Source of the DNA: an uncultured bacterium
GTDB taxonomy: Bacteria; Verrucomicrobiota; Kiritimatiellia; PWTM01
DNA length: 38,753 nucleotides
NCBI GenBank assembly: GCA_938010045.1
Contig: CALLFZ010000020.1
Location: forward strand, 1-38,753
Reading direction: 5' to 3'
Each line of letters starts with the position of its first letter. Position 1 is the first letter of the stretch. Made by a program: the position numbers and the translations under genes. The notes below the pieces were generated by a model. It ran no database searches, had not been told where the DNA came from, and saw only the letters and a program-made list of their open reading frames with translations. Below are positions 7,472 through 14,778 of the stretch, in pieces.

Positions 7472-8785
7472 TCACAATTCGCGCCATCGCCTCGGCTGCA
7501 GACGCACCGCGGGGTTGGTCTGCAAGCCCGGCGGCATCGTGACCGGCAGGACATTCCGATTGTAGTAGATCGCGACGCTCTGTGAAAGGTCGGCGTAGTT
7601 GCCTGCGTAACACAGCCCATGCAGCACGACCGACTGCGCCGTATCGAGAACACCGCCGGCATAGATAAAACCGGAGGCTTGGGCCGCCTGCTTCATATCG
7701 ATCGTGCCCGGCGTGATCAGCGCCGCGCGAGTGGACACAATCCCGCTCTGTTTCAACTCGATGCGGTTGCGCGCAAAGACCACCGCATTGCTCCCCACCC
7801 TAGTGGATTGACCCATCCAGAATCGGTCGCCGCAGATCACGGTCACGCCCGGACCGATCTCGCAGGATTGCTTGATCTCGAACGTGCCCCGCACCACCAG
7901 CACTCCGCCGGGAGGAGTGCTGGTCAGCCTCCGTGTCTGGTACAAAGTTGCGCTCCCGTTCCAAAAGTTGTTACTCCCACCGAGATCCACGTTTCCATTG
8001 AAGTTGAGGTTGGACGAATGCCGGACCGCCGCCTGCGCCAGCATGGATTCATACCAGCTCCAGTCAATGGCCGGCACGGTCGGCCGGACCACGTAGTACG
8101 GATTTGCGGGACTATTGAAGGGATAGGACCCACCGTAAATGGTGGATGAATTGCGCAGCGAGATCGAGCCACCAATGAACGCCTGATCGTAGATGACGGC
8201 GCTCTGGCTCATGGAGAGACTGCCTTCACAGAACAGCGTCTCAAAAATCGCCGCTGACTGGGACATCGTCACATCGCCGCCGCTGTACACGTCGCCGTAG
8301 ATGGCCACGCTTTGTGCCAGCCGAATTCCGCCCGAGCCGGCGAGAAGAGCAAAGTCATCCCAGTAATCAAACGTCTCCAACACAAACTCCTGAGCAAGGC
8401 GCCGACTCTGACGGGTGTACAGATTCGTGCCCAGCGCGTGCACATAGTACACGTTGCCTGTCCGGGTCACGTTTGCGGCGCCGATCGTCAGCCCGTTCGT
8501 GAACGCGACGCCCCCGGGTGAGCTGCGAAACGAAGCGTCTGTGTACAGCCTTGTGCGCGCGACCGCCAAAGCCGATTCGGCGCTCCAAAAACATTGCAGC
8601 AATTGTTGCCGCCGAACCGCCTCTGTTCTTGCAGTTCCCGAGGCTGTCAACAGACCTGCGCCGATCAGTGTGATGATGACAGTCATGCCCATCACCAGCG
8701 CGAGTGACGCGCCGCGCTTCGACCGGCGAGAACCACGAGGGGATATTCCGCGAAACGACCATCTCGCCCAACGGTTGGTTTTCAT
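7472..8785 (-). CDS. PilX/GspK-like minor pseudopilin with SQS-repeat beta-solenoid (paralog 2)
   Basis: The protein has 437 residues. After a basic leader it has SKRGASLALVMGMTVIITLI, a single hydrophobic segment like the N-terminus of PilX-type minor pilins, then a helix with TEAVRRQQLLQCFWSAESAL. The rest is dominated by short repeats containing SQS, KQS or QS: LAQSVAIYGDVYSGGD, VTMSQSAAIFETLFCEGS, LSMSQSAVIYDQAFIGGS, with a period of 18 residues. Later copies include IKQSCEIGPGV, MGQSTRVGSN, LKQSGIV and LSQSVAIYYN. Such regular turns predict a beta-solenoid, comparable to bactofilins. A non-repetitive insert (NPYYVVRPTVPAIDWSWYES) is shared with the paralog just upstream, which ends 2 bases before this ATG (8783-8785; GGAGGGAG upstream). 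It probably sits at a pilus tip or displays a structural domain. Confidence 0.75.
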   Translation of the reverse strand: MKTNRWARWSFRGISPRGSRRSKRGASLALVMGMTVIITLIGAGLLTASGTARTEAVRRQQLLQCFWSAESALAVARTRLYTDASFRSSPGGVAFTNGLTIGAANVTRTGNVYYVHALGTNLYTRQSRRLAQEFVLETFDYWDDFALLAGSGGIRLAQSVAIYGDVYSGGDVTMSQSAAIFETLFCEGSLSMSQSAVIYDQAFIGGSISLRNSSTIYGGSYPFNSPANPYYVVRPTVPAIDWSWYESMLAQAAVRHSSNLNFNGNVDLGGSNNFWNGSATLYQTRRLTSTPPGGVLVVRGTFEIKQSCEIGPGVTVICGDRFWMGQSTRVGSNAVVFARNRIELKQSGIVSTRAALITPGTIDMKQAAQASGFIYAGGVLDTAQSVVLHGLCYAGNYADLSQSVAIYYNRNVLPVTMPPGLQTNPAVRLQPRRWREL

Positions 8786-8787
8786 AG

Positions 8788-10068
8788 CTAGAGCTCCCTC
8801 CACTGCGAGGGGTTGATGACCACCGCATTTGTCGTGAGAAGCCCGGGCGGTAGGGTGATGGGCAACAAGGCGGGATGATATGTGATCGTGACACTCTGGG
8901 ACAACGTCACCCTCACACCGGCGAACGCAAGACCGGAAATCGCCGTGCTTTGAGAAATGTCCAACAGGGTTCCGGCGTAGATGAAGCCCGAAGCTTGCGC
9001 CGCCTGTTTCATCTCGATCGTGCCGGGCGTGATCAGCGAACAACGGCTGGCAACAATACCGCTCTGTTTCATCTCGATCCGGTGACCGGCGTAAATGAGG
9101 GAGTTTGGGGCGACTTTTGTGCTCTGGCCCATCGCGAACAGCGAGCCGCAGATGATCGTTACGTTGCTGCCCACCTGCGCAGACTGTTGCAGTGTGAGCG
9201 AATCCCGAACAACGAGGATTCCGCCCGGAGGATCGCTATAGATGCGCCGGTACGAGCCCAGCGACGCCGATCCCCGAACGAACCACACCCGGTTGGAAAG
9301 ATTGATGTCCTGCGCGAAATTGAGGCCCGAATCCTGCACCGCCGCCTGCGCCAGCATGTTCTGATACCAGCTCCAATCGATCTGTGGAACAGTGGGCTGG
9401 ACAACGTAGTAGGGATTGGCCGGGCTGCTGAATGGATACGAGCCTCCATAGATCACGGAGGACTGTCCTAAGCTGATCGTTCCCCCTACAAACGCTTCGT
9501 CATAGATCGCCGCACTCTGGCTCATCGTCAGATCACCGCGACAGTAGAGGCTCTCGAAAATCGCCGCGGCCTGCGACATCCGGAGACTACCCTCGCAAAA
9601 CACATCGCCGTAAATCGCGATGCTCTGACTCAAATCGCCGCCGTTTGCGCCCACGAAAAGGGCAAAATCATCCCAGTAGTCGTACTGCCGCACCATGAAT
9701 GTCTGTCGGACGCGGCGGCTCAATCGCGAATACAGGTTGCTGCCCCGGGCCGTGACGGTGAATACCTGCCCGCTTCGCACCACGTGCGCATCGGCCACGA
9801 ACGGTCCGTTCGTCAACGCCACAGGCTCCGGCTGCTCCCGATAGGCGGAGTCGTGATAGAGCCTCTCTCTCACCACCGCGAGCGCCGATTCCGCACCCCA
9901 AAAACACTGCAGCGATTGCTGGCGACGAACCGCCTCGGTCCGCCCTGCGAGCGCCGAGGCCAGCAATCCGGAGCCCACGAGGGTCAGCACCACGAGAATC
10001 CCCACCACCAACGGCAACGCCGCTCCTCGACGGCCGCCCCGGGATCCGTTCGCCGTCGTCAAGTTCAT
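8788..10068 (-). CDS. PilX/GspK-like minor pseudopilin with SQS-repeat beta-solenoid (paralog 1)
   Basis: The protein has 426 residues and the same architecture as its downstream neighbour: basic leader, hydrophobic segment GAALPLVVGILVVLTLVG, helix TEAVRRQQSLQCFWGAESAL, then an 18-residue repeat (LSQSIAIYGDVFCEGS, LRMSQAAAIFESLYCRGD, LTMSQSAAIYDEAFVGGT, ISLGQSSVIYGGSYPF). It continues with the NPYYVVQPTVPQIDWSWYQN insert and more SQS/KQS turns to a C-terminus ending WREL, as in paralog 2. There is no Glu at the fifth position after the leader glycine, which fits PilX or GspK rather than a major pilin. The start (10066-10068) has GGAGGG 8 bases upstream. The pair clearly arose by tandem duplication. 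Family placement rests on the N-terminus and on the operon; the solenoid is a prediction from periodicity. Confidence 0.75.
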   Translation of the reverse strand: MNLTTANGSRGGRRGAALPLVVGILVVLTLVGSGLLASALAGRTEAVRRQQSLQCFWGAESALAVVRERLYHDSAYREQPEPVALTNGPFVADAHVVRSGQVFTVTARGSNLYSRLSRRVRQTFMVRQYDYWDDFALFVGANGGDLSQSIAIYGDVFCEGSLRMSQAAAIFESLYCRGDLTMSQSAAIYDEAFVGGTISLGQSSVIYGGSYPFSSPANPYYVVQPTVPQIDWSWYQNMLAQAAVQDSGLNFAQDINLSNRVWFVRGSASLGSYRRIYSDPPGGILVVRDSLTLQQSAQVGSNVTIICGSLFAMGQSTKVAPNSLIYAGHRIEMKQSGIVASRCSLITPGTIEMKQAAQASGFIYAGTLLDISQSTAISGLAFAGVRVTLSQSVTITYHPALLPITLPPGLLTTNAVVINPSQWREL

Positions 10069-10084
10069 GGCACGTCCCTCCGCC

Positions 10085-10561
10085 TTAGTTCCGCATTGTG
10101 ATCGAGTTCGAGAGCGCGAGCGTCTGGTTCGCGCCGGTCAGGACTGACAGAGCCACGAGCAGGCGGCTGCCATCCAACGCCACCTGGAACGACACTAGGC
10201 GGTCGTTGATCAGCGTCTGCTCGTCCCCGCTCGCCGACATATCCGGATCATAGATGAGATCACCGGTCCGATTGTCGTAGAAACGGCAACGCTTCGGACG
10301 AAACGAGTTGGTCGCGAAGATCACCGAGCTGGACGCTACCGTGACCTCGGACGGCGAGGCGCTTTGCGCTGTGCGCTGCAGCAAATCCAACGCGTAGCCC
10401 ATGTCCCGCTGCAGATTGATCGACTCGTTGCTGCGGCGCATCGCGGCGTACACGAAATAGAGCACCGATCCCATCGCGATCGCGAGAATGGCTGCCGCCA
10501 CCGCGGTGGCCAGCAGCTCCACCACGGTAAAACCGGCTGTCGCTGGGTGGCGCCCGTTCAT
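10085..10561 (-). CDS. PilW/GspJ-like minor pseudopilin
   Basis: The protein has 158 residues. It has a class III prepilin leader ending in Gly, with the mature start FTVVELLATAVAAAILAIA: Phe1, the conserved Glu5, and a hydrophobic helix used for membrane anchoring and filament packing. After an amphipathic stretch with MRRSNESINLQRDMGYALD, the C-terminal half is beta-rich (VIFATNSFRPKRCRFYDNRTG). Length and order after a PilV-like gene fit PilW or GspJ. The start ATG 10559-10561 overlaps the upstream stop as ATGA, so the two are translationally coupled. It should be processed by a prepilin peptidase, which is not encoded in this window. Confidence 0.78.
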   Translation of the reverse strand: MNGRHPATAGFTVVELLATAVAAAILAIAMGSVLYFVYAAMRRSNESINLQRDMGYALDLLQRTAQSASPSEVTVASSSVIFATNSFRPKRCRFYDNRTGDLIYDPDMSASGDEQTLINDRLVSFQVALDGSRLLVALSVLTGANQTLALSNSITMRN

Positions 10562-11034
10562 GGCCCGAGGTACGCCCATAACGTCACGCTGTTCGGCTCA
10601 TTGCGGCGGTATTTCACAACAACCCGCGCCTCCACGACATCATAGGACGGGGCGCCGCCGTCCACGTCCACGAACCGCACCGTGGTGGTGATCGGATAAT
10701 CATAACCAAGCATCCGAATGACCTCTCCGGGATCGGTCAGGGAGTGCTGCCAACCGCTGGACGTGGGGGTCAGGTAGTACAGCGTGTAAGAATCCGATGG
10801 CGGTTTGATCGCGTCGAACCCGGCCGCCCTCAGTTCCTCGAGGCGACTGTGCGCGAATTCGAGCGCGGTCCGCTGATTGCGTGCCACGGCGACCATGCCA
10901 TTGGAGAGCGAGACAAAGGCTCCCGCCGCAATCACGATGATCGCCAGCAGTGCACTGGCCCAGAGAACCTCGACCAATGTCGCGCCGCGCCGCCACGCGC
11001 GGCCAATCTCACGGCGTTGAGGAGCTGCTCTCAT
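10558..11034 (-). CDS. PilV/GspI-like minor pseudopilin
   Basis: The protein has 158 residues. The leader RAAPQRREIGRAWRRG is followed by ATLVEVLWASALLAIIVIAA, a class III prepilin helix with Glu5 and Ala in place of Phe1. The downstream helix includes RNQRTALEFAHSRLEELRAAGF, the pattern of PilV and GspI proteins. The C-terminal part is a beta-rich globule (TTVRFVDVDGGAPSYDVVEA, VVVKYRRNEPNSVTLWAYL). I chose ATG 11032-11034 because GGAGG lies 8 bases upstream; it overlaps the preceding lipoprotein gene by 26 bases. The next gene (PilW-like) starts inside its stop codon. Together they would form part of the tip or initiation complex of the filament. Confidence 0.78.
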   Translation of the reverse strand: MRAAPQRREIGRAWRRGATLVEVLWASALLAIIVIAAGAFVSLSNGMVAVARNQRTALEFAHSRLEELRAAGFDAIKPPSDSYTLYYLTPTSSGWQHSLTDPGEVIRMLGYDYPITTTVRFVDVDGGAPSYDVVEARVVVKYRRNEPNSVTLWAYLGP

Positions 11035-11557
11035 GTAACCGCACCTCCACGACCGTTCCATCCGGAGACAGTAGCACCACGCGATCTGTCTCAACGTTCT
11101 GCACGACATAACCGCCTACCCGCTCTCCCGCGCCCACCGTCCGACCTCCGAGGATCGCGAGTGGCTCGCGCGGATGCCGAACGATTCCCTGCAGCTTTGG
11201 TGGCCCCGCGTCCGGAATCGTCGTAGGGTCGGGGGACACGGCCGCCCCCCCTCCCGTGACCGGCGGGGTCGGCTCGGGCTCGGGGATCGGCTCAGGTTCG
11301 GGGGGCGGCGGTCTCAAAAATCTCAATTCGCCCAACATGGCGAGCACGTCCTGCGAAGCTTCGATGGCGGCGCGGCGGCGTTGCAGCTCCTGGATACCTG
11401 TCATGACGCCATTCGCGACAGAGCGATGAGCGGCGAACGGATCCGTCTGAGCGCGCCGGCAGCCCGCCGCAGCCAGGCAAGCCAACATCACACCGCCCCA
11501 CCAGTGGGAACCACTCGGCAGCCACCGTCGCCGACGCATGAAGTGTCGCGTGCTCAT
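11009..11557 (-). CDS. PilP-like lipoprotein
   Basis: The protein has 182 residues. The signal sequence ends in LAAAGC (Cys33), a lipobox. A helical region (about 45-80) is followed by a Pro-rich linker (PPPPEPEPIPEPEPTPP) and a compact C-terminal domain: LQGIVRHPREPLAILGGRTV, GERVGGYVVQNVETDRVVLL, GTVVEVRLHE. This last block, a small beta domain starting with a hydrophobic-GI pattern and ending VxVxL, is the arrangement of PilP and the GspC homology region, which link the inner-membrane alignment complex to the secretin. It follows the PilO-like gene with an ATGA overlap, as pilP follows pilO in type IV pilus operons. The sequence match itself is weak; synteny carries much of the call. Confidence 0.65.
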   Translation of the reverse strand: MSTRHFMRRRRWLPSGSHWWGGVMLACLAAAGCRRAQTDPFAAHRSVANGVMTGIQELQRRRAAIEASQDVLAMLGELRFLRPPPPEPEPIPEPEPTPPVTGGGAAVSPDPTTIPDAGPPKLQGIVRHPREPLAILGGRTVGAGERVGGYVVQNVETDRVVLLSPDGTVVEVRLHESSSSTP

Positions 11558-12069
11558 TTTGGATTGAACGCGTACCGTATCACGTACTCTGCCTGATACA
11601 GCGGATCGGCGATCGCCTGCTGAACACTGCAGACGAACTGGTCCACGGTCAGCAGGTTCTCCGGCCGCTCGACCTCTGCGGCGAACCGCACCATCGCTGC
11701 AAACAACGCATCTCCCCGAACCGTCGCCTGCAGCGCCCCGCCCCCTCCCTTCGCCTCTTCAATCTGGAGCGAGTTGACGGTGAACTTGTGACGCTGCGCC
11801 GCCTCGGTCAGCGCGACGCTCAGCCGCTCGCGTGCTTCGGCGCTGGATCGTGATAATCGGAATCCGTTCGAAATGGTTCCGACCGCCACCTCCAGCGTCG
11901 TTCGAAGCTCGGGCATGACCTCGAAAAAGGTCCGTCGCCACTGGATGTCCTGGCGGCACCGCGCACAGTAGAGCGCTCCCCCCGTGCCGGCAAGCACAGC
12001 CGCGGCCAACGGCGCCACTCGCCACGCCCACACATGCCACCGCGTTCGAATAAAGATGCTTGTATCCAT
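11554..12069 (-). CDS. PilO/GspM-like inner-membrane protein
   Basis: The protein has 171 residues. A short cytoplasmic start (MDTSIFIRTRWHVWAWR) is followed by one transmembrane helix (about 18-35), a helical linker with RTTLEVAVGTISNGFRLSRS, and a C-terminal alpha/beta domain (HKFTVNSLQIEEAKGGG, ALQATVRGDALFAAMVRFAA, ending in VIRYAFNP). This bitopic arrangement with a ferredoxin-like periplasmic domain is characteristic of PilO and GspM. It lies between the PilN-like and PilP-like genes, as expected. Two Cys residues (CARC) sit just after the membrane helix, an unusual touch that could form a disulfide or bind metal. Function is inferred mainly from topology and gene order. Confidence 0.65.
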   Translation of the reverse strand: MDTSIFIRTRWHVWAWRVAPLAAAVLAGTGGALYCARCRQDIQWRRTFFEVMPELRTTLEVAVGTISNGFRLSRSSAEARERLSVALTEAAQRHKFTVNSLQIEEAKGGGGALQATVRGDALFAAMVRFAAEVERPENLLTVDQFVCSVQQAIADPLYQAEYVIRYAFNPK

Positions 12070-12072
12070 ACC

Positions 12073-12699
12073 TCAAGACGACTCCGGCCCGCCCCCCCCG
12101 TCGCGCAACACGCCACCAAAGCTCAGCACATACTCAAACCCCGTTGGCCCACGCGCTCGTCGCGTTCCAATCAGCGAAGGACTGCTTCGCAATCGCGTCT
12201 TCAACACCGGATTCGAGTTCCACGCCGCCATGAGATCGATCTCTCGATCGGAGCGACGGTTATACATCGTCGCCGGCACAGCCACCTCGAATGAAATCGC
12301 CTTCTTTTCGCGGTCGAACGAGAACATCGTCAGGCGCATACCGGGCAGCATCGGCTCGGTGAGGGCCAGCAACAACGGCGCGAGATCCGCGCGCCTCTGC
12401 AAGGTGCGGTCGATGGCCGACAGTTGCGCCTGACAGTGCGTCAACCCCAAACGCACATCCTCCGCGAACTCCGTCAGCCGGCCGAACTGCGGATACTGAC
12501 GCCGGAACCACCGCTCCTCTGCGTCAAGAATTCGCTCCTCTCTCAGAAGCCGAAGCACGGCCTGCGTTTGCTGCGCGGCGATCACCACCAACACGACTCC
12601 GCTGGCGGCCAGATAGGCGAGCATGCCGTAGAACAACCGAACCCGCCGCGCGCGCGGCGGTACGCGGTCACGCAACAAATTGATCCTAACGATCGGCAT
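12073..12699 (-). CDS. PilN-like inner-membrane protein
   Basis: The protein has 208 residues. The first residues, MPIVRINLLRDRVPPRARRV, resemble the INLLP motif of PilN that docks into PilM. One transmembrane helix follows (about 23-42), then a coiled region with LRLLREERILDAEERWFRRQ and a periplasmic domain with LPGMRLTMFSFDREKKAISF and a C-terminal strand FEYVLSFGGV. The ATG at 12697-12699 lies 14 bases inside the end of the PilM-like gene; an earlier start at 12726 would place extra residues before the INLL motif and is unlikely. The position after the PilM-like and before the PilO-like gene matches the standard pilM-N-O-P order. Confidence is good for the role, modest for the exact family. 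Confidence 0.72.
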   Translation of the reverse strand: MPIVRINLLRDRVPPRARRVRLFYGMLAYLAASGVVLVVIAAQQTQAVLRLLREERILDAEERWFRRQYPQFGRLTEFAEDVRLGLTHCQAQLSAIDRTLQRRADLAPLLLALTEPMLPGMRLTMFSFDREKKAISFEVAVPATMYNRRSDREIDLMAAWNSNPVLKTRLRSSPSLIGTRRARGPTGFEYVLSFGGVLRDGGGGPESS

Positions 12700-13636
12700 C
12701 GTCGAGCCCCCGCAACGCCAAACCAAGGCACACCGTCATGCGGCGGGCCGCGTCCGCATTGGCCAGCAGAGACCGCGCCGGGCCCGCACACCGAACCGCG
12801 GGATCGGTCAAGGGTATCCACTCTTCCACCGTCACCTCCAACCGCCGTGCCAGCAGCGCGCGCAGCTCCTCATCGTCCGAGCCCTCGCCGGTGATCAGGA
12901 CGCGGTGAGCCGGCGGTATGCCGGCCTTCGTCTCCGCGTACTCCTGCTGACTGGCCATGTTCTCCGAAAGATAAGAACCGATCGCGGCGGTCTCGGCGGA
13001 CTCGAACACCACGGTACGGGCAAAGGCCCGCCCCTCGCGCGTGACCTGCACCAGGTGAGCCTGCCGACGCGTGAGGCCCACCAGAAACACAACCGGTTCA
13101 ACCGCCGGCTCGCGCTTCAGCCAAAGCCAGAGGTTGGCCAGCGCCAAAGGCGCGGCATCCAGAATGACCGGCACAACCCCGGCCATCTGCAAGCGTCGGC
13201 AATAGTCATCCACCGCGGACCGGGGCGCGGCCGCCAAAATCCCCTCGCACACTCCGCCGGATCGCCCAGTTCCGTTCAACCCGACGAGATGACAGTCCAG
13301 CACAAGATCCTTCGAGGGGATTTGGAGAGTTTCTTCGGCTTCCAAGCGAACGGCCGATCGAACCTGCTCCTCCGTCAGTCCTTCATAGCGGAAGTAGTGC
13401 AGCAGGACTGCACCACTATTCAGCGAGGTGCAGACCAAACGGCTCGGTATTCGCGCCCTCCGCCACAACCGTCGGATCGCGGGGCGGGCATCGCCCTCCC
13501 CCTCCCCTTCCGCCCAGGGCTCGAACCCGCCACGGGTCACCAGCAGTCGGCCACGGGAGGCCTCTACGCAGGCAGCGGCGACGCCGCTCTCTGTGATCTC
13601 CAGTCCCGTAATGACTTCGCGCCATACCATCGCCAC
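12686..13636 (-). CDS. PilM/GspL-like cytoplasmic actin-fold protein
   Basis: The protein has 316 residues. The start VITGLEITESGVAAACVEAS reads like the first nucleotide-binding strand pair of the actin-like fold of PilM. Later features are LLHYFRYEGLTEEQVRSAVR with AEETLQIPSKDLVLD, near the usual PilM block (E...E..IP....V.D), then an ILAAAPRSAVDDYCRRLQMA segment as in PilM domain 1B, and a C-terminal LITGEGSDDEELRALLARRL, corresponding to the second phosphate loop region. It would sit in the cytoplasm and bind the N-terminus of the PilN-like protein, linking the motor to the periplasmic alignment complex. Either of two close ATGs (13636 or 13630) could be the start. The gene overlaps the PilN-like gene by 14 bases. 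Confidence 0.75.
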   Translation of the reverse strand: MAMVWREVITGLEITESGVAAACVEASRGRLLVTRGGFEPWAEGEGEGDARPAIRRLWRRARIPSRLVCTSLNSGAVLLHYFRYEGLTEEQVRSAVRLEAEETLQIPSKDLVLDCHLVGLNGTGRSGGVCEGILAAAPRSAVDDYCRRLQMAGVVPVILDAAPLALANLWLWLKREPAVEPVVFLVGLTRRQAHLVQVTREGRAFARTVVFESAETAAIGSYLSENMASQQEYAETKAGIPPAHRVLITGEGSDDEELRALLARRLEVTVEEWIPLTDPAVRCAGPARSLLANADAARRMTVCLGLALRGLDDADR

Positions 13637-13661
13637 TCACCGCCCAACCTGTCGACACGCC

Positions 13662-14081
13662 TCAGAGGCCCGAACGTCTGAAATGACCGTCCGAATCGAG
13701 CGTTACCTCGATGCCCGCGACAGCACCTGTCGTGCCAGAACACCGTAGCAGAAACGAATGCTGTTCCACCGCGAGGATTTCGTAGTTGTCCGACGTGAAG
13801 AACTGTCCCTCAAGGTCCACCGGCCCGATGCCCGGCACGACGAGGGCTGGACCGGCCGTGATCGGTTCTCCGTTCGCGGTCCGGGAATAGTCCCTCGTTT
13901 CCGCGTACATGGCCCGCCACGCATTGCGGATGGTCCCAAGCCCTGCCTCGGCCTCTGTGATCATGGCACGTTTGCGATTCACCTCGATCATCGGCACCGC
14001 CACCGCCGCGAGGATCGCGACGATCACCGCCACCACCATCAACTCCACCAGAGTGAATCCGCGCTCGCCGGGGCGATTCAT
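13662..14081 (-). CDS. Class III prepilin (pilin paralog 1)
   Basis: The protein has 139 residues. The leader MNRPGERG is followed by FTLVELMVVAVIVAILAAVA, the full class III prepilin signature with Phe1 and Glu5 after the cleaved Gly. The globular part includes TEAEAGLGTIRNAWRAMYAE, DLEGQFFTSDNYEILAVEQ and a C-terminus with LLRCSGTTGAVAGIEVTLD. It is related throughout to the two pilins upstream. It has one Cys only, so no internal disulfide loop of the PilA type is possible. I chose ATG 14079-14081 for its short leader; 14091-14093 is the alternative. A strong hairpin lies between this gene and pilin paralog 2. It is probably a lower-abundance or alternative major pilin. Confidence 0.85.
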   Translation of the reverse strand: MNRPGERGFTLVELMVVAVIVAILAAVAVPMIEVNRKRAMITEAEAGLGTIRNAWRAMYAETRDYSRTANGEPITAGPALVVPGIGPVDLEGQFFTSDNYEILAVEQHSFLLRCSGTTGAVAGIEVTLDSDGHFRRSGL

Positions 14082-14122
14082 GTGATCAATCATCACGCAT
14101 CGAGGTAACCCCCACAAGCGAG

Positions 14123-14158
14123 GCGGGCGGTGTGGGCCCGCGGCCCACCACCGCCCGC
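14123..14158 (-). repeat. Long GC-rich hairpin between two pilin genes
   Basis: The two arms, GCGGGCGGTGTGGGCC (14123-14138) and GGCCCACCACCGCCCGC (14142-14158), pair over 16 base pairs with one bulged base and a 3-base loop. In the minus-strand transcript it sits 33 bases after the stop of pilin paralog 2 and ahead of paralog 1. There is no U-tract, so a partial terminator, RNA-stability element or processing site is more likely than a complete terminator. Confidence 0.65.
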
Positions 14159-14190
14159 ACAATTCATGGATGGGTCAACCGCGGACCCGA

Positions 14191-14613
14191 TCACAGACCG
14201 GTGCGATTGAAGACGCCATCTTGGTTCAGCGTGATCGTGATCCCCGCCACATCGCCCGTGCTGCCTTGGCACCGGAGCGTGTAGGTATCGGTACCGATCG
14301 CAGCGATCGTGTAATCCGAGGCCCTGAAGTACCGACCCTCAAGGTCCGACGCGGTCACGCCCGGAATGTTCGTCACCGAAGTGTTGGCCGAGATCGTGTT
14401 GCCGTTCGGGTCGCGGTTGTATGCCTTTGTCTCGGCATACATCGCGCGCAACGCCGTGCGCACCGTGCCCAGCGCGGCCTCCGCCTCGGTCGCCATCGCC
14501 CGCCGCTTGTTGCCGCTCATCAGCGGAATGGCTACCGCCGCGAGGATCGCGACGATCACCGCCACCACCATCAGTTCCACGAGCGTGAACCCGCTCTTGC
14601 TCTTTACCTTCAT
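14191..14613 (-). CDS. Class III prepilin (pilin paralog 2)
   Basis: The protein has 140 residues. The leader MKVKSKSG is followed by FTLVELMVVAVIVAILAAVA, with Phe1 and Glu5 of a class III prepilin. The globular domain shows TEAEAALGTVRTALRAMYAE, DLEGRYFRASDYTIAAIGT, TYTLRCQGSTGDVAGITITL and ends RTGL. The ATG 14611-14613 has GGAGATCAGGG upstream, the best ribosome binding site among the three pilins, which together with its simple composition makes it a candidate for the main structural subunit. It contains a single Cys. The following hairpin could stabilise its message relative to the genes downstream. A prepilin peptidase and an assembly ATPase must come from elsewhere in the genome. Confidence 0.88.
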   Translation of the reverse strand: MKVKSKSGFTLVELMVVAVIVAILAAVAIPLMSGNKRRAMATEAEAALGTVRTALRAMYAETKAYNRDPNGNTISANTSVTNIPGVTASDLEGRYFRASDYTIAAIGTDTYTLRCQGSTGDVAGITITLNQDGVFNRTGL

Positions 14614-14778
14614 CCCTGATCTCCTCATTCTTCAGTCCGCCCGGCCCTCGCCGGACGGTTCATTCTTCCTGTTCACACCATCCGCGACGACACCCGCCGC
14701 CGCGCCCCGGCTCCCGCCGGTGTTCTCCACCCTCCGCCGTCCGGCCGCACCCGCGAACCGCAACGACTCCCCACATCC

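Noticed and set aside
8788-10068. SQS repeats considered as a possible CRISPR or assembly artefact
   Set aside because: The repeats are at the protein level with varying codons in an intact reading frame, not identical DNA repeats with spacers.
12680-13681. Open frame of 333 codons on the plus strand
   Set aside because: Antisense to the PilM-like gene; product is Arg/Gln/His-rich with no domain.
14640-14665. Hairpin upstream of pilin 2 (GTCCG/CGGAC arms)
   Set aside because: Only 5 base pairs in GC-rich DNA; too weak to report as a feature.
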